From contig JABTVA010000001.1 in NCBI GenBank assembly GCA_015075075.1, forward strand, positions 115,662-179,661: DNA of 64,000 bases, given 5' to 3'. Positions 55,567-64,000 of the stretch are shown in pieces. The notes beneath the pieces are model-generated. The model ran no database searches and was not told where the DNA came from. It saw nothing but the letters and a program-made list of their open reading frames with translations. Numbering within the stretch: the first letter of the stretch is position 1; every line of letters starts with the position of its first letter. A program made the translations under genes and the position numbers. The DNA is from Deltaproteobacteria bacterium. Its GTDB lineage: Bacteria > Desulfobacterota > GWC2-55-46.

Positions 55567-55954
55567 CGAGCATAGGTCGGAGCGCATGTGGCTGGACTTG
55601 ACGCCCATGATAGATGTGGTCTTCCTGCTCCTCCTCTTTTTCCTCCTGACCTCCATGTACGCGAGGCCGCAGTTGCCGCTCGACCTGCCGCAATCGGAGA
55701 CCGCCCTGACGCCCGCCGAAAGCGATGTACATGTGGCTATAAAGGCGGACGGGAGCATCCACCTGAACGGGGAGAAGACCGGCATGAAAGACCTTTCAGG
55801 AGAGCTCGCCCGCATATACGGTGTTTCAGGCAAGAGGGAACTGGCCCTTGCCTCGGATAAAGGGGTGCCCTTCGGACTGGTGGTTGAAGTCATGGACGCC
55901 GCCCGAAAGGCCGGTGCCGAGGACATTTCCATAGTCACTGATAAAAAGAGATGA
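55553..55954 (+). CDS. exbD: ExbD-type energy transduction protein
   Basis: 133 residues. One membrane helix with the proton-carrying Asp in LTPMIDVVFLLLLFFLL, then a periplasmic domain. Its stop and the tonB start share ATGA. Confidence 0.92.
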   Translation: MIELDEHRSERMWLDLTPMIDVVFLLLLFFLLTSMYARPQLPLDLPQSETALTPAESDVHVAIKADGSIHLNGEKTGMKDLSGELARIYGVSGKRELALASDKGVPFGLVVEVMDAARKAGAEDISIVTDKKR

Positions 55955-56703
55955 TGCGCGTAAGCCGGTTAAATGCCTCCCTCGCCTTTTCGGCCCTTTT
56001 CCATGCCGGGATACTGGCCTTTGCAATCGACCTCCGCCCTGTTCCCGTTTTTGAGCCGGAAAGGATCGCGGTCAGGTTCATGCAGGCCGACACCCGGACA
56101 ACGGAGCCGCAAGCGCAAAAAACTGCTCAAACCGCGGAAAGGGCCGCTCCATTGCCCGCCAAGCAGACCAGGGCCCCGGAGAAAAAGGCCCTGCCAGTTC
56201 AAAGACAGGAACCTGCGGCGGCCCTGCCGAAGCATGAACCAGCCGCTTTGCCTGACTCTTTTGCTGTCGAGCAAGCGGCAGACCCGGCGCCGGCGCTCCC
56301 TGCTGATAGCGAGATAAGGCGGATTGAGGTTCCGCCTGAGGCGGAGCCTGCGCCCTCTGCCGCTGCCGGCGCCGCGTCCGTAAGCGCGCCCGAAAAGGAT
56401 GAAGCGGTCGCGGTAAGGCTTTCCGAATACCTTGCAACCGTCAAATCCGCGGTGGAGAGGAACAAGGAATATCCGGTCTTCGCAAAGCAGCTCGGCATCC
56501 AGGGCACGGTCGTCATCCGGACCGAGATAGCATCCGACGGGCTCATAGCCTCGGCCGCTGTTTTCGCCTCGTCCGGGCACAAGGGCCTCGACAGGTCCGC
56601 GCTTTCCGCGGTAAAGGCCTCGGCCCCGTTCAGGCCGCCCTCCAACTTCGGCCTCGGCGGCAGGGTCGTTATTGACATACCAATGACATACGTAATCAAC
56701 TGA
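55951..56703 (+). CDS. tonB: TonB energy transducer
   Basis: 250 residues: N-terminal membrane helix (about 8-28), a Pro/Ala/Gln-rich linker (40-145), and a TonB C-terminal domain with YPVFAKQLGIQGTVVIR and a late VVIDIPMTYVIN. Passes proton-motive energy to the receptor encoded downstream. Confidence 0.9.
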   Translation: MMRVSRLNASLAFSALFHAGILAFAIDLRPVPVFEPERIAVRFMQADTRTTEPQAQKTAQTAERAAPLPAKQTRAPEKKALPVQRQEPAAALPKHEPAALPDSFAVEQAADPAPALPADSEIRRIEVPPEAEPAPSAAAGAASVSAPEKDEAVAVRLSEYLATVKSAVERNKEYPVFAKQLGIQGTVVIRTEIASDGLIASAAVFASSGHKGLDRSALSAVKASAPFRPPSNFGLGGRVVIDIPMTYVIN

Positions 56704-56746
56704 GGCTCCCACCGAGGCCCAAGCAGCATGAAGGAGGATAGGAGTC

Positions 56747-58888
56747 GTGAAGCGCCATATGTTTTTTGCAGTGCCGTTATTTACCCTGCTCCTGGCGGCC
56801 CGGTCCGCGGGGGGCGTAGAGGTCCCGGTCGTGGACAGGATAGTAATCGAGGAGACCGAGGAGGCCAAGGCCCTTACCGAGAGGAAGGAGAGCTCTTACG
56901 CAAAAACGGTCATCACGAAAAAAGAACTTGAGGAGCTCGGCGGCCAGACCGCTGCCGACGTGCTCCGCCGCCTCCCGAGGATATTCTTCTCCGGCCCGCC
57001 GGCCACGAACAAGGACGTCCGCATGGCCGGGCTGGACAAGGAATTCCAAAACGTGCTCATAAACGGCAACAGGCCGCCCGGCGGGGGCGAAAAAAGGGAA
57101 TTCGCCCTCGACAGGATACCGGTCGAGGACATAGAGCGGATCGAGGTGCTCAAGAACCCGACTGCGGCCTACGATTCGGACGCCGTCGCCGGAATCGTGA
57201 ACATCGTATTGAAGGAGCCGCCCAAGACGCAGTCGTTGAGCGCCTCGGTCTCCCTCAACTACAACGACCTGGCCGACAGGTTCGGTGAGAAGGCCGCGGC
57301 AAGCTACGGGGACAAAAAAGGGCCGTTAGGGTTCACGATCGGCGGGGTCCGGAACAGGGAATACAGGGGCAAGGACAAATCGGCAACCGACACCTCCAAG
57401 AACGAACGTGAGGCAGAGACCGAGATTGTCAGGACCACAACAACCTCTGCGAACCTGCGGCTGTCATACGAAATAGGCGAAAACGACAAAATCACCTTCT
57501 CGCCATACCTGACGAAGCAGTCCGAGGCGAAGGACAAGGTAAAGACCGTCTTCAACCTCGCTACCGGTGCGGCCAAGAACAGGAACAACGAAAAGGAGGA
57601 CAAGGACAATACGCTCCAGGGCTACGGCCTCGAATGGGAGCACAGGTTCCGGAGCGGGTCGTCTTTAAAGACAGCCGCCTCCTTCAGCGAAAACAAGGAG
57701 GACAAGGACAAGGTAACGGCCCAGTTCACCGGGGCTGGCCTTACCTTCAGCAAGAACGTCTTCGAGAACGAGGTAAAGACCGACCGGGATATGGTCCTCT
57801 CGGCCGACTACAAGACGCTGGTCTCCGGCCCGTTCAACACGGAGCACGTTCTCTCGACCGGCGCGAAATACAGGGACAAGGACAGGGACGTCGAAAAGCT
57901 CGTATACGAGATCAACAGCTCCGGCGCCTATAAGCTCAACTCCACCCCGGACGACAGCTACTCGGTAAGGGAGAAAATAACCGCGTTTTATGTAATGGAC
58001 GAGGCCTCGGTCAGTGACAAGCTGGTCATCACGCCGGGCCTCCGGGTGGAGATAACAGACGGGGAATACGCAACCTCCGGCGGGAGGCAGGCAAGCGGCG
58101 ACTTCACCGACTGGAACCCCTCGCTACATGCCCTTTACAAGCTCGGCGGCGGCCTCCAGGCGAGGGGTTCGATAGCGAGGACCATCGGAAGGCCCCCGTT
58201 CAAGGAAAAGGTGCCGACGAGGTCGGTAAAAGCCGACAAGGTGGAGGAGGGAAACCCTGACCTGAGCGCGTCCAAATCAATCAACTATGAGGCCTCGGTC
58301 GAGAAGTTCGTCGGCAAGACGGGTGTAGTCGCGCTTGGCGCTTTCTACAAAGACATCGACGGGATGATAGAGAAGAAGGAGATAGGGACGGACACCCTCA
58401 CCGGGCTGCCCGTCGTGAAGCCGGTAAACGTATCCGAGGCGGTCGTCAAGGGCATCGAGATAGAGGCCAAATCAGGGCTTGGCTTCGTGGGGCTCAAGGA
58501 CTTCACCGTGAACGCCAACTACTCGCTCCTCGACTCTGAAGTAATTGACCCTAATACCGGGATAAAGAGGCGGGCCAAGGACCAGCCGAAATCCGTGGCG
58601 AACGTGGTACTCAGGTACGAAAACAAGGGGGCCGGCCTCTCTGCATCGGTGGGCGTAAACTACATAGGAGAGAAGATAGACGATTCCGACCCCACGAAGC
58701 CCAGGAAGGTCGAGCAACCCTTTACCCAATGGGACGCCTCGTTCAAGAAGAGCCTCTACAAGGGCGCAAGCGTCTTTGGAAGCGGCGTAAACCTCTTCGC
58801 CGAGAAAAAGGAGAATAGCGACGGAATAAAGACCGAGCTTGAGGAGGTCGGCAGGACCTTTCTCCTCGGCTTGAGGTACGACATATGA
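56747..58888 (+). CDS. TonB-dependent outer-membrane receptor
   Basis: 713 residues from GTG at 56747 (AGGAGG 9 nt upstream). Signal peptide, TonB-box region near VDRIVIEETEE, plug domain with TAADVLRRLPRIFF, IERIEVLKNPTAAYDSDAVAGIVNIV, then a 22-strand barrel ending TFLLGLRYDI. It ends in Ile, not the usual Phe. The plug resembles receptors of the CirA/FecA class. Fur-box location points to a siderophore, heme or other iron source. Overlaps the next gene by ATGA. Confidence 0.9.
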   Translation: MKRHMFFAVPLFTLLLAARSAGGVEVPVVDRIVIEETEEAKALTERKESSYAKTVITKKELEELGGQTAADVLRRLPRIFFSGPPATNKDVRMAGLDKEFQNVLINGNRPPGGGEKREFALDRIPVEDIERIEVLKNPTAAYDSDAVAGIVNIVLKEPPKTQSLSASVSLNYNDLADRFGEKAAASYGDKKGPLGFTIGGVRNREYRGKDKSATDTSKNEREAETEIVRTTTTSANLRLSYEIGENDKITFSPYLTKQSEAKDKVKTVFNLATGAAKNRNNEKEDKDNTLQGYGLEWEHRFRSGSSLKTAASFSENKEDKDKVTAQFTGAGLTFSKNVFENEVKTDRDMVLSADYKTLVSGPFNTEHVLSTGAKYRDKDRDVEKLVYEINSSGAYKLNSTPDDSYSVREKITAFYVMDEASVSDKLVITPGLRVEITDGEYATSGGRQASGDFTDWNPSLHALYKLGGGLQARGSIARTIGRPPFKEKVPTRSVKADKVEEGNPDLSASKSINYEASVEKFVGKTGVVALGAFYKDIDGMIEKKEIGTDTLTGLPVVKPVNVSEAVVKGIEIEAKSGLGFVGLKDFTVNANYSLLDSEVIDPNTGIKRRAKDQPKSVANVVLRYENKGAGLSASVGVNYIGEKIDDSDPTKPRKVEQPFTQWDASFKKSLYKGASVFGSGVNLFAEKKENSDGIKTELEEVGRTFLLGLRYDI

Positions 58889-59694
58889 TCCGCTGGACGA
58901 GGAGGCTCCACAAATGGTTCGGTCTCGCCGCGGCCCTGATAGTTGTGACGACCACCGTCACGGGCTTCCTCCTCATACACAAGAAGTCGCTGGAATTGAA
59001 CAAGGTCCGGGTGGGTATGCCGGGGTACTCGGTAACGAGGACCGTTGACGCCTCGGAAATACTCCAGCTTGCCGATGGCGGCATGATAGCCGCGACCAAG
59101 CAGGGCGTTTTCCTCAAGGGCGGCGATGGCTGGGCGCTGACGCTCCCGGCACAGGTAAAAAAGATCCACCTACATGATGAGACTCTGTACGCGGCCTCTA
59201 ATGACGGCCTTTTCGCGAGCGGCAACGGAAGGGAATGGAAAAACCTGATGCCGGGGCACGATGTCAAGTCGGTCCGGTTCGACCCGCTCGCAATAACTGT
59301 TGCAACCTCCAAAGGGATATACACAAGGGAAGCGTACCCGGGGAACGGGTGGAAGCGAGTTCTGGGTTTCGAGGGGAATGCCCTGGACGTGCGGCATATG
59401 GAGCCGGACGGCAGGGGCGGGATGCTCCTTGCCGCCAAGGAGGGCATCTATGCCCTCGGGCCAGGCGGCCTTAAAATGGAGGAGGCGCTTGCGCCCGGCG
59501 GCGAGGACAGGGTAGACATCCAGAAGATAATCACGGACATACACACCGGCGACTTCTTCGGTGCGTATTTCTATATATTCATGGATTTCGTCGCAATAGG
59601 CCTGGTCATAATGGCCATTACAGGGATATACATCTGGTGGTGGCCGAAACAGAAACGACGCCAGGCTACCAGGGCCGCCGGGAATAACGCGTAA
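58885..59694 (+). CDS. PepSY-type membrane protein with propeller-like periplasmic insert
   Basis: 269 residues. The N-terminal helix RLHKWFGLAAALIVVTTTV and a C-terminal helix ending ITGIYIWWWPK are PepSY-associated membrane segments, usually with heme-binding histidines (His9 and the HTGDFF His). In place of the PepSY domain, residues about 50-215 contain repeated units such as GGMIAATKQGVFLK, LYAASNDGLFAS, ITVATSKGIYT and LLAAKEGIYAL, like blades of a beta propeller. Coupled to the TonB receptor, so an iron or ferri-siderophore reduction role is plausible. Confidence 0.72.
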   Translation: MIRWTRRLHKWFGLAAALIVVTTTVTGFLLIHKKSLELNKVRVGMPGYSVTRTVDASEILQLADGGMIAATKQGVFLKGGDGWALTLPAQVKKIHLHDETLYAASNDGLFASGNGREWKNLMPGHDVKSVRFDPLAITVATSKGIYTREAYPGNGWKRVLGFEGNALDVRHMEPDGRGGMLLAAKEGIYALGPGGLKMEEALAPGGEDRVDIQKIITDIHTGDFFGAYFYIFMDFVAIGLVIMAITGIYIWWWPKQKRRQATRAAGNNA

Positions 59695-59699
59695 GGATT

Positions 59700-59950
59700 G
59701 AAGCCCGCCTGCCGAAGCCTTGGACTAAAGTCCATCGCCTCGGCAGGCGGGAAGCCTGATTAATTCCGTTTTCTGTCATTCTGATGGAGCGTAGCGACCG
59801 ACAATTTTTGCAGGACAGCAAAAAATTGAATGCCGAGCCTCTTGGCGAGGCAGCCCGAAGGGGCGAGCCCCAGGACAGGCGCGAGATAAGAATCTCATCA
59901 CCTGGCTTAATTCCATGCCGAGATTCTTCGCTCCGCTCAGAATGACAATG
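59700..59950. repeat. Hairpin and family E repeat after the receptor operon
   Basis: CCCGCCTGCCGA pairs with TCGGCAGGCGGG (59705-59751), a possible terminator. A family E element follows at about 59772-59948 with ends TCTGTCATTCTGATGGAGC and GCTCAGAATGACA. No gene is seen. Confidence 0.65.
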
Positions 59951-59957
59951 ACCTTCC

Positions 59958-60716
59958 TTAAAGCATCGCGGTCCAGCCGCCGTCTATGACGAGCGCGTGG
60001 CCTGTTACGTAATCCGACGCCCTCGAGGCCAGGAAGACCGCGGTCCCCGCGAGCTCCTCGGGCCTTGCGCCCCTTCCGAGCGGGACCCTTTCCCTTATGA
60101 ACGCCATGAATGAGCTGTCGCCCGTCAAGTCCCTGGTCATGTCCGTCTCGAATAGGCCGGGGCAGATCGCGTTCACCTGTATGTTGTGTTTCCCCCACTC
60201 GGCGGCAAGGGTCTTGGTAAGGAGTATCACCCCTGCCTTGCTCGCGTTATAGGCCGCCGATTCGGGGAATGCCGCGAGCCCGGCAACGCTCGCGATATTG
60301 ATTATCTTACCGGAGCGCTGCCGTATCATGTGCCTGCCCGCCTCCTTTGCGCAAAGGAGCTGTCCCCTGAGGTTAACGTCCAATACCGCGTCCCAGTCCT
60401 CGGTCTTCATATTCTCAGCGGCGGATATCCTGAAGATGCCCGCATTATTAACCAGTACGTCGACCCTGCCGAGGTCCTCGATGGTTTTTTCGACCAACGC
60501 CCTTACGCTCCCCTCGTCTCCCACGTCGGCCTTTACCCCGATCGCCTTTCTCCCCAATGCCCTTATCCCGTCCACAGCCTCCTTTGTGTCGATGATGTCG
60601 GAGACGGCTACATCGGCCCCGGCGCCGGCGAGGCCAAGGGCCATTGCCCTGCCGAGCCCCCTTGCCCCGCCCGTCACGATAGCGGCCTTGCCCGCGAGGT
60701 CGAAAAGACCGTTCAT
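59958..60716 (-). CDS. Short-chain dehydrogenase/reductase (FabG-like)
   Basis: 252 residues. TGGARGLGRAMA (NAD(P) site), NNAG, catalytic Ser in NIASVAG and Tyr-Lys in SAAYNASKAG, C-terminal VTGHALVIDGGWTAM. A classical SDR; substrate cannot be read from the sequence, and 3-oxoacyl-ACP or a sugar/polyol are both possible. Monocistronic. A perfect 17-bp palindrome lies 19 bp upstream of the start and may be its operator. Confidence 0.88.
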   Translation of the reverse strand: MNGLFDLAGKAAIVTGGARGLGRAMALGLAGAGADVAVSDIIDTKEAVDGIRALGRKAIGVKADVGDEGSVRALVEKTIEDLGRVDVLVNNAGIFRISAAENMKTEDWDAVLDVNLRGQLLCAKEAGRHMIRQRSGKIINIASVAGLAAFPESAAYNASKAGVILLTKTLAAEWGKHNIQVNAICPGLFETDMTRDLTGDSSFMAFIRERVPLGRGARPEELAGTAVFLASRASDYVTGHALVIDGGWTAML

Positions 60717-60734
60717 AGCCCACCTCTGTTTTTG

Positions 60735-60751
60735 ATTAGATGCAATCTAAT
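60735..60751 (-). promoter_or_regulatory. Perfect palindrome, candidate operator of the SDR gene
   Basis: ATTAGATGCAATCTAAT: 7-bp arms around GCA. The position suits a repressor of the TetR or GntR type. No regulator gene is adjacent. Confidence 0.45.
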
Positions 60752-61165
60752 TATAGCCAAACCTGCCCGGCCATGTTTTTATGACAGGCAGAGCTTGGGC
60801 AATTCAGTTTTCTTTAATACGACCCTGCCCCCATCACGAATCAAGTTTTTAAATCCACGGGCGATATAAAAAGGATAGATGTCTTCAGCGCCGTTGTAAA
60901 AAATGCGCAAGGGCGGGTCAAATATTGGCCTACCCCGGTCCGGCACAATCTTTTTTTCCACGTTTTATTGTGAAAATTTCCGGGGCTGTGACTCCGGTTA
61001 CATACCAAACCTTTATAAATCTACTATTACGATTTAAAATGGCGGACCGCTTGCCCGATTCCCAAGAGGCAAGCAGAATCCAGTTCCATCTGATAAAAAC
61101 GCTTCAGGATGGGCTTCGAAACGTTTAAAAATCACCTGCTCTTCTTAGGAACCGCGGAGGCGAGC

Positions 61166-61894
61166 GTGCGCCTTACCCTAAAAGCCCCATTTCTGCCATT
61201 TCTCTTCATGCTCCTTATCCTTTCAAGCGGCTGCATCCCGGTCATGCAGAACAATTTCGCCGACCTTGAAATGCGCGCCAGGAAGCTCAAGAACATAAGC
61301 GTCCTTGCGCCCAAGATAAAGGTCTATGAGCTCAGCGCGGGCGACGTCTCCGAATTAAGGGACGATTGGAGCGCAGTCGGCACCGGGAATACCGAAAAGT
61401 CCGTGATCGCGGAGCTTAAGAGAAAAGGGGTCAGCGCCTCCATACTGCGTCCGAAATCCGCAATCAAGGAAGAGTACGAGGACCTTATGCTGCTTTATGA
61501 CGCGGTAATGGCGAGCGTGTACAGGCATACCGTTGTCAGGCAGGGCAACCCGGAGGTGTTCCCGGAGAAAATAAGGGACTTCGACTACGCAGTCGGCTCA
61601 CTGGACAGCATATTGTCCGGCAATAAAGCGGACGGCCTGCTCATAGTCTCGGGTTCGGATGAGATATCCACGTCAGGCAGGAAGGCCCTTCGCGTGGTCC
61701 AGGCAATAAACCCGTTTGCGCAGGCCCAGATGTCGGGAGTCACCTTCATCGAAGCGGCCCTTGTGGACAGGAAGGGGAACATACTCTGGTGGGAAAGCTT
61801 CGCGAACAGCGGCGGTTATGACCTGCGCGACCCGAACAGCGCGGGCAAATTCGTTACAGAGCTTCTCGACCGCTTCCCGGGAGGAGGGAAATGA
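61166..61894 (+). CDS. Putative lipoprotein of unknown function
   Basis: 242 residues from GTG at 61166 with GGAGG 5 nt upstream; a farther ATG at 61109 is possible. Lipobox ILSSGC (Cys about residue 22). The mature part has KIKVYELSAGDVSELRDDW, ADGLLIVSGSDEISTSGRK, and TFIEAALVDRKGNILWWES, a pattern seen in outer-membrane lipoproteins that share the CsgG-like/DUF4136-type fold, but I do not assign a family. Its stop overlaps the M48 gene by ATGA. Confidence 0.7.
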   Translation: MRLTLKAPFLPFLFMLLILSSGCIPVMQNNFADLEMRARKLKNISVLAPKIKVYELSAGDVSELRDDWSAVGTGNTEKSVIAELKRKGVSASILRPKSAIKEEYEDLMLLYDAVMASVYRHTVVRQGNPEVFPEKIRDFDYAVGSLDSILSGNKADGLLIVSGSDEISTSGRKALRVVQAINPFAQAQMSGVTFIEAALVDRKGNILWWESFANSGGYDLRDPNSAGKFVTELLDRFPGGGK

Positions 61895-63051
61895 GAAGGG
61901 CGACCTGCATACTGCTGCTGGCCCTCTTTTTTTCGGGCTGCGCCGCAACCAAGCTGGCCCCCGTGACAGGGCCGGGCTTTACAAAGGAAGAGGACGAGAA
62001 GCGGCTCTGGACGCGCTCCGAAGAGGAGCAGGCCGCGATAGGCCGCAGCGACATAATCTACAGGGACAAGGAGCTGGATTCCTACCTGAACGGCGTAGCG
62101 GCCAAACTCCAGCCCCCCGGCGTATACAAGCTCATCCCTTTCAAGATAGTCGTCATCAGGAACCCCTACTGCAACGCTTTCGCGTACCCGAACGGCGCGA
62201 TATACGTACATACGGGCATCCTTTCGCGCATGGAGAACGAGGCCCAGCTTGCCACCCTTCTGGCGCACGAGATGAGCCATTCGACCCACCGCCATCAAAT
62301 AAGCGGGCACAGGAGCTTCAAAAACAAAGCCGCGTTCAACGCGTCCATGAGGTCCACGCTCGGCTCGATCCCGGCGGTCGGAGAGCTTACCAACATACTC
62401 GGCGATATCGGCACGGCGGCGGCGGTTACCGGGCACTCCAGGGAGCTCGAGAGCGAGGCCGACATGGAAGGGCTAAAGCTCGTCATAAAAGCGGGCTACA
62501 AGGCGGAGGAGGCCCCAAAGCTTTTCGAGCACATCAAGGCCGAACTGGAGGAAGAGGACGCAAAGGAGCCGTTTTTCTTCGGGAGCCATCCGCGTCTGCA
62601 GGACCGGATACGGAATTACAATAGTTACCTCAAGGCCCAGACAGGCCTGAAAAAGGGCGTGATAAACGCCGAAACATTCCGGAAAAAGACCGCGGGCGCG
62701 GTCCTTGAGAACGCCTTTCTCGACCTGAAGGCCGGGCGTTTTAAAAGCGCGCTCCGGGGCGGCGAAAAATTCGTGTCTATCAGGCCAGGCGACCCCAGGG
62801 GCCATTACCTCATGGGCGAGGCCCTGAGGCAGAGGGGGGACAGGGGCGATGCCGAGGCCGCCGAAAAGCATTTCAGAAAAGCCCTGTCGGCCAATGCATC
62901 GTACGCTGACGCTCACAAGGGCCTCGGGCTGGTCTACTACAAATCAGGGAAAAAGGCCAAGGCGCGCGATTCGTTCACAACGTATCTCAAGCTCGCGCCG
63001 GACGCAAGGGACAGGTCGTATATTCAAGACTACATCGCGCAAAGCAGATAA
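61891..63051 (+). CDS. M48-family metalloprotease lipoprotein with TPR tail
   Basis: 386 residues. Lipobox FSGC, then a peptidase M48 domain with the zinc motif LLAHEMSHST (HExxH) at about residues 123-132 and ELESEADMEG supplying the third ligand. PNGAIYVHTG is BepA-like. C-terminal TPRs (about 275-380). Resembles BepA/LoiP outer-membrane quality-control proteases, usually periplasmic; here lipidated. Confidence 0.9.
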   Translation: MRRATCILLLALFFSGCAATKLAPVTGPGFTKEEDEKRLWTRSEEEQAAIGRSDIIYRDKELDSYLNGVAAKLQPPGVYKLIPFKIVVIRNPYCNAFAYPNGAIYVHTGILSRMENEAQLATLLAHEMSHSTHRHQISGHRSFKNKAAFNASMRSTLGSIPAVGELTNILGDIGTAAAVTGHSRELESEADMEGLKLVIKAGYKAEEAPKLFEHIKAELEEEDAKEPFFFGSHPRLQDRIRNYNSYLKAQTGLKKGVINAETFRKKTAGAVLENAFLDLKAGRFKSALRGGEKFVSIRPGDPRGHYLMGEALRQRGDRGDAEAAEKHFRKALSANASYADAHKGLGLVYYKSGKKAKARDSFTTYLKLAPDARDRSYIQDYIAQSR

Positions 63052-63075
63052 GCCGCGCCGCTACGGAGCCTTAGG

Positions 63076-63624
63076 ATGAAAAAAACGCTGCTGCTTTTTC
63101 TTGCCCTGCTGATACTGGCCGGTTGCGCCCCGTGGATAAGGACCGGAGGAAAGCATAGCGCGCCCGCGCAAAACGTATCCCTCGACCTGCCGGACGGATG
63201 GATGCGCTACAGGACGGACGAATATCTGTTCGTTACGAGGGACGGCGGCAACCTCCAATATATAATGGTCGAGGCGATACACGTCGATTCACAGCTCAAG
63301 CACACGAAAAAGAAATTCCACAGGGGGATGCTCCCCCTGGAGCTCTCGGAAATAATAGCCGACAACATGTCCTCGAACCAGGCGATATCGGGGCTCAAGG
63401 TCGTCGAGAACAAATCGGCCAAGATCGGCGGGCGGCAGGGTTTCAGGGCTGTGATGAACTACAGGAACAAGGACGGACTTAAAATCAAATCCGTCTATTA
63501 CGGCTTCATGAAGGACGACTGGTTTTATGGGGTGTCATATGCCGCCCCGCTGAGACATTATTTCAGCAGAGATGTGAAGACTTTCGAGAAAGTAGCGGCG
63601 AGCTTATCTCTCATAAGAAAATAG
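63076..63624 (+). CDS. Putative lipoprotein of unknown function
   Basis: 182 residues with lipobox ILAGC (Cys about 17). The mature part reads VSLDLPDGWMRYRTDEYLF, GGRQGFRAVMNYRN and VYYGFMKDDWFYGVSY, a single beta-rich domain. It is the third gene of a lipoprotein set with the M48 protease, which suggests a common role in envelope maintenance. Family not recognised. A terminator follows. Confidence 0.68.
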   Translation: MKKTLLLFLALLILAGCAPWIRTGGKHSAPAQNVSLDLPDGWMRYRTDEYLFVTRDGGNLQYIMVEAIHVDSQLKHTKKKFHRGMLPLELSEIIADNMSSNQAISGLKVVENKSAKIGGRQGFRAVMNYRNKDGLKIKSVYYGFMKDDWFYGVSYAAPLRHYFSRDVKTFEKVAASLSLIRK

Positions 63625-63757
63625 CCGCGGACGCGTTAAGGGCGGTATGGCCCCATAAGCCGTTACTTAACTTTAGCGAATGGCATTGAATCAACCGCTA
63701 TGCCTTGCCTTAGCAGCAGTTTGAGCGGACGGGACAGGTTTTTCCCCTCTTGACCTC

Positions 63758-63795
63758 AAGGGGTTACGGCGCGAGCTGTAATCCCTTTTCCTTTT
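63758..63795 (+). terminator. Hairpin terminator after the lipoprotein operon
   Basis: AAGGGGTTAC pairs with GTAATCCCTT around a 10-nt loop and is followed by TTCCTTTT. Confidence 0.6.
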
Positions 63796-63916
63796 GCGCC
63801 TCGGGATTCAACCGGCCCCGAATATTCCCATTTCAGTTTTGCCTCCCTATTGTGAATTGAAATCCGGGCCGGTTCATCTAAAATCGTTTTATCAGGCCAT
63901 AAAGGAGGTACTTGCC

Positions 63917-64000
63917 ATGGCGGTAAAGAGACTTGAGGAATTCGAAGGCAGGCCCGAGGTCTTGAACGGAATAGACCTTAATAAGCTCTTCGCTTCGGTG
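63917..64000 (+). CDS. Start of an unidentified gene (5' end only)
   Basis: ATG at 63917 with AAAGGAGGT 8 nt upstream; 28 residues fit before the window ends (MAVKRLEEFEGRPEVLNG and so on). Too little to identify. The pattern is reminiscent of the N-terminus of some OsmC-like proteins, but this is only a guess. Confidence 0.55.
   Translation, partial: MAVKRLEEFEGRPEVLNGIDLNKLFASV

Noticed and set aside
59700..59760. tRNA-like fold after the receptor operon
   Set aside because: It is a simple long hairpin with no anticodon or T-loop features.

Overview
The window is one GC-rich bacterial chromosome segment from a Gram-negative (diderm) organism. Evidence for the cell type: a complete Tol-Pal operon, ExbB-ExbD-TonB with a TonB-dependent receptor, an outer-membrane porin, heptose (LPS) metabolism and several lipoproteins. 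Isoleucine ATA and arginine AGG codons are common despite the GC richness. Together with the many PAS-rich signalling proteins, the class II ribonucleotide reductase, the adenosine-specific kinase and short palindromic intergenic repeats, this points to a Desulfobacterota/Nitrospirota-type lineage. That assignment is an inference; no rRNA or other marker settles it.

Layout. 1-8.8 kb: 5' part of ftsY, a membrane PAS protein and histidine kinase pair, comF, rfaE2, and a receiver/giant multi-PAS kinase pair. 9-24 kb: glnB-glnA behind a candidate sigma-54 promoter, a NYN nuclease and MBL hydrolase pair, plsY, a REC-PAS protein, glmU-glmS, a repeat-rich stretch with a decayed AT-rich gene and two tiny coupled ORFs, nrdJ with a candidate NrdR operator, and crcB-DUF190. 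24.5-30.2 kb: tolQ-tolR-tolA-tolB-pal-cpoB and an adenosine-specific kinase. 30.6-34.5 kb: REC/HD-GYP phosphodiesterase, a secreted protein, a ferritin-like/receiver fusion and a lipoprotein. 34.5-39 kb: a probable Fur-controlled set (Com-like zinc finger, porin, FMN-binding protein, two membrane proteins including a b-type cytochrome). 39-44.6 kb: Rrf2 regulator, heme-copper oxidoreductase subunits III-II-I, ctaB and SCO. 44.9-47.3 kb: an NtrBC-like two-component pair. 47.6-54.7 kb: an Mrp-type cation/proton antiporter operon with three large channel subunits. 54.8-59.7 kb: Fur boxes, exbB-exbD-tonB-TonB receptor and a PepSY-type membrane protein carrying a propeller-like insert. 60-64 kb: an SDR dehydrogenase, three lipoproteins including an M48 peptidase, and the start of one more gene.

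How the parts fit. Two loci (38.7 kb and 54.8 kb) each have a pair of Fur-like boxes whose starts are exactly 130 bp apart, which suggests one iron-starvation response combining TonB-dependent uptake with a flavin/heme electron-transfer module. The heme-copper enzyme keeps its metal ligands and the full CuA site, but has YSHPAVY in helix VI and lacks the usual K-channel lysine. It sits behind a cysteine-bearing Rrf2 regulator, so its substrate (O2 or NO) is open.

Repeats and quality. A 142-bp element with about 17-bp terminal inverted repeats occurs four times at identical length. Three copies have matching 4-bp flanks, as expected of a MITE. Other palindromic families fill most long gaps. 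Several conserved genes (the REC-PAS gene, nrdJ, the NtrBC-like pair, the second mrpD) are broken by single-base losses, mostly in G runs. Restoring those bases restores canonical motifs, so I treat them as probably intact genes with local consensus errors. No tRNA, rRNA, CRISPR array or intact insertion sequence was seen.
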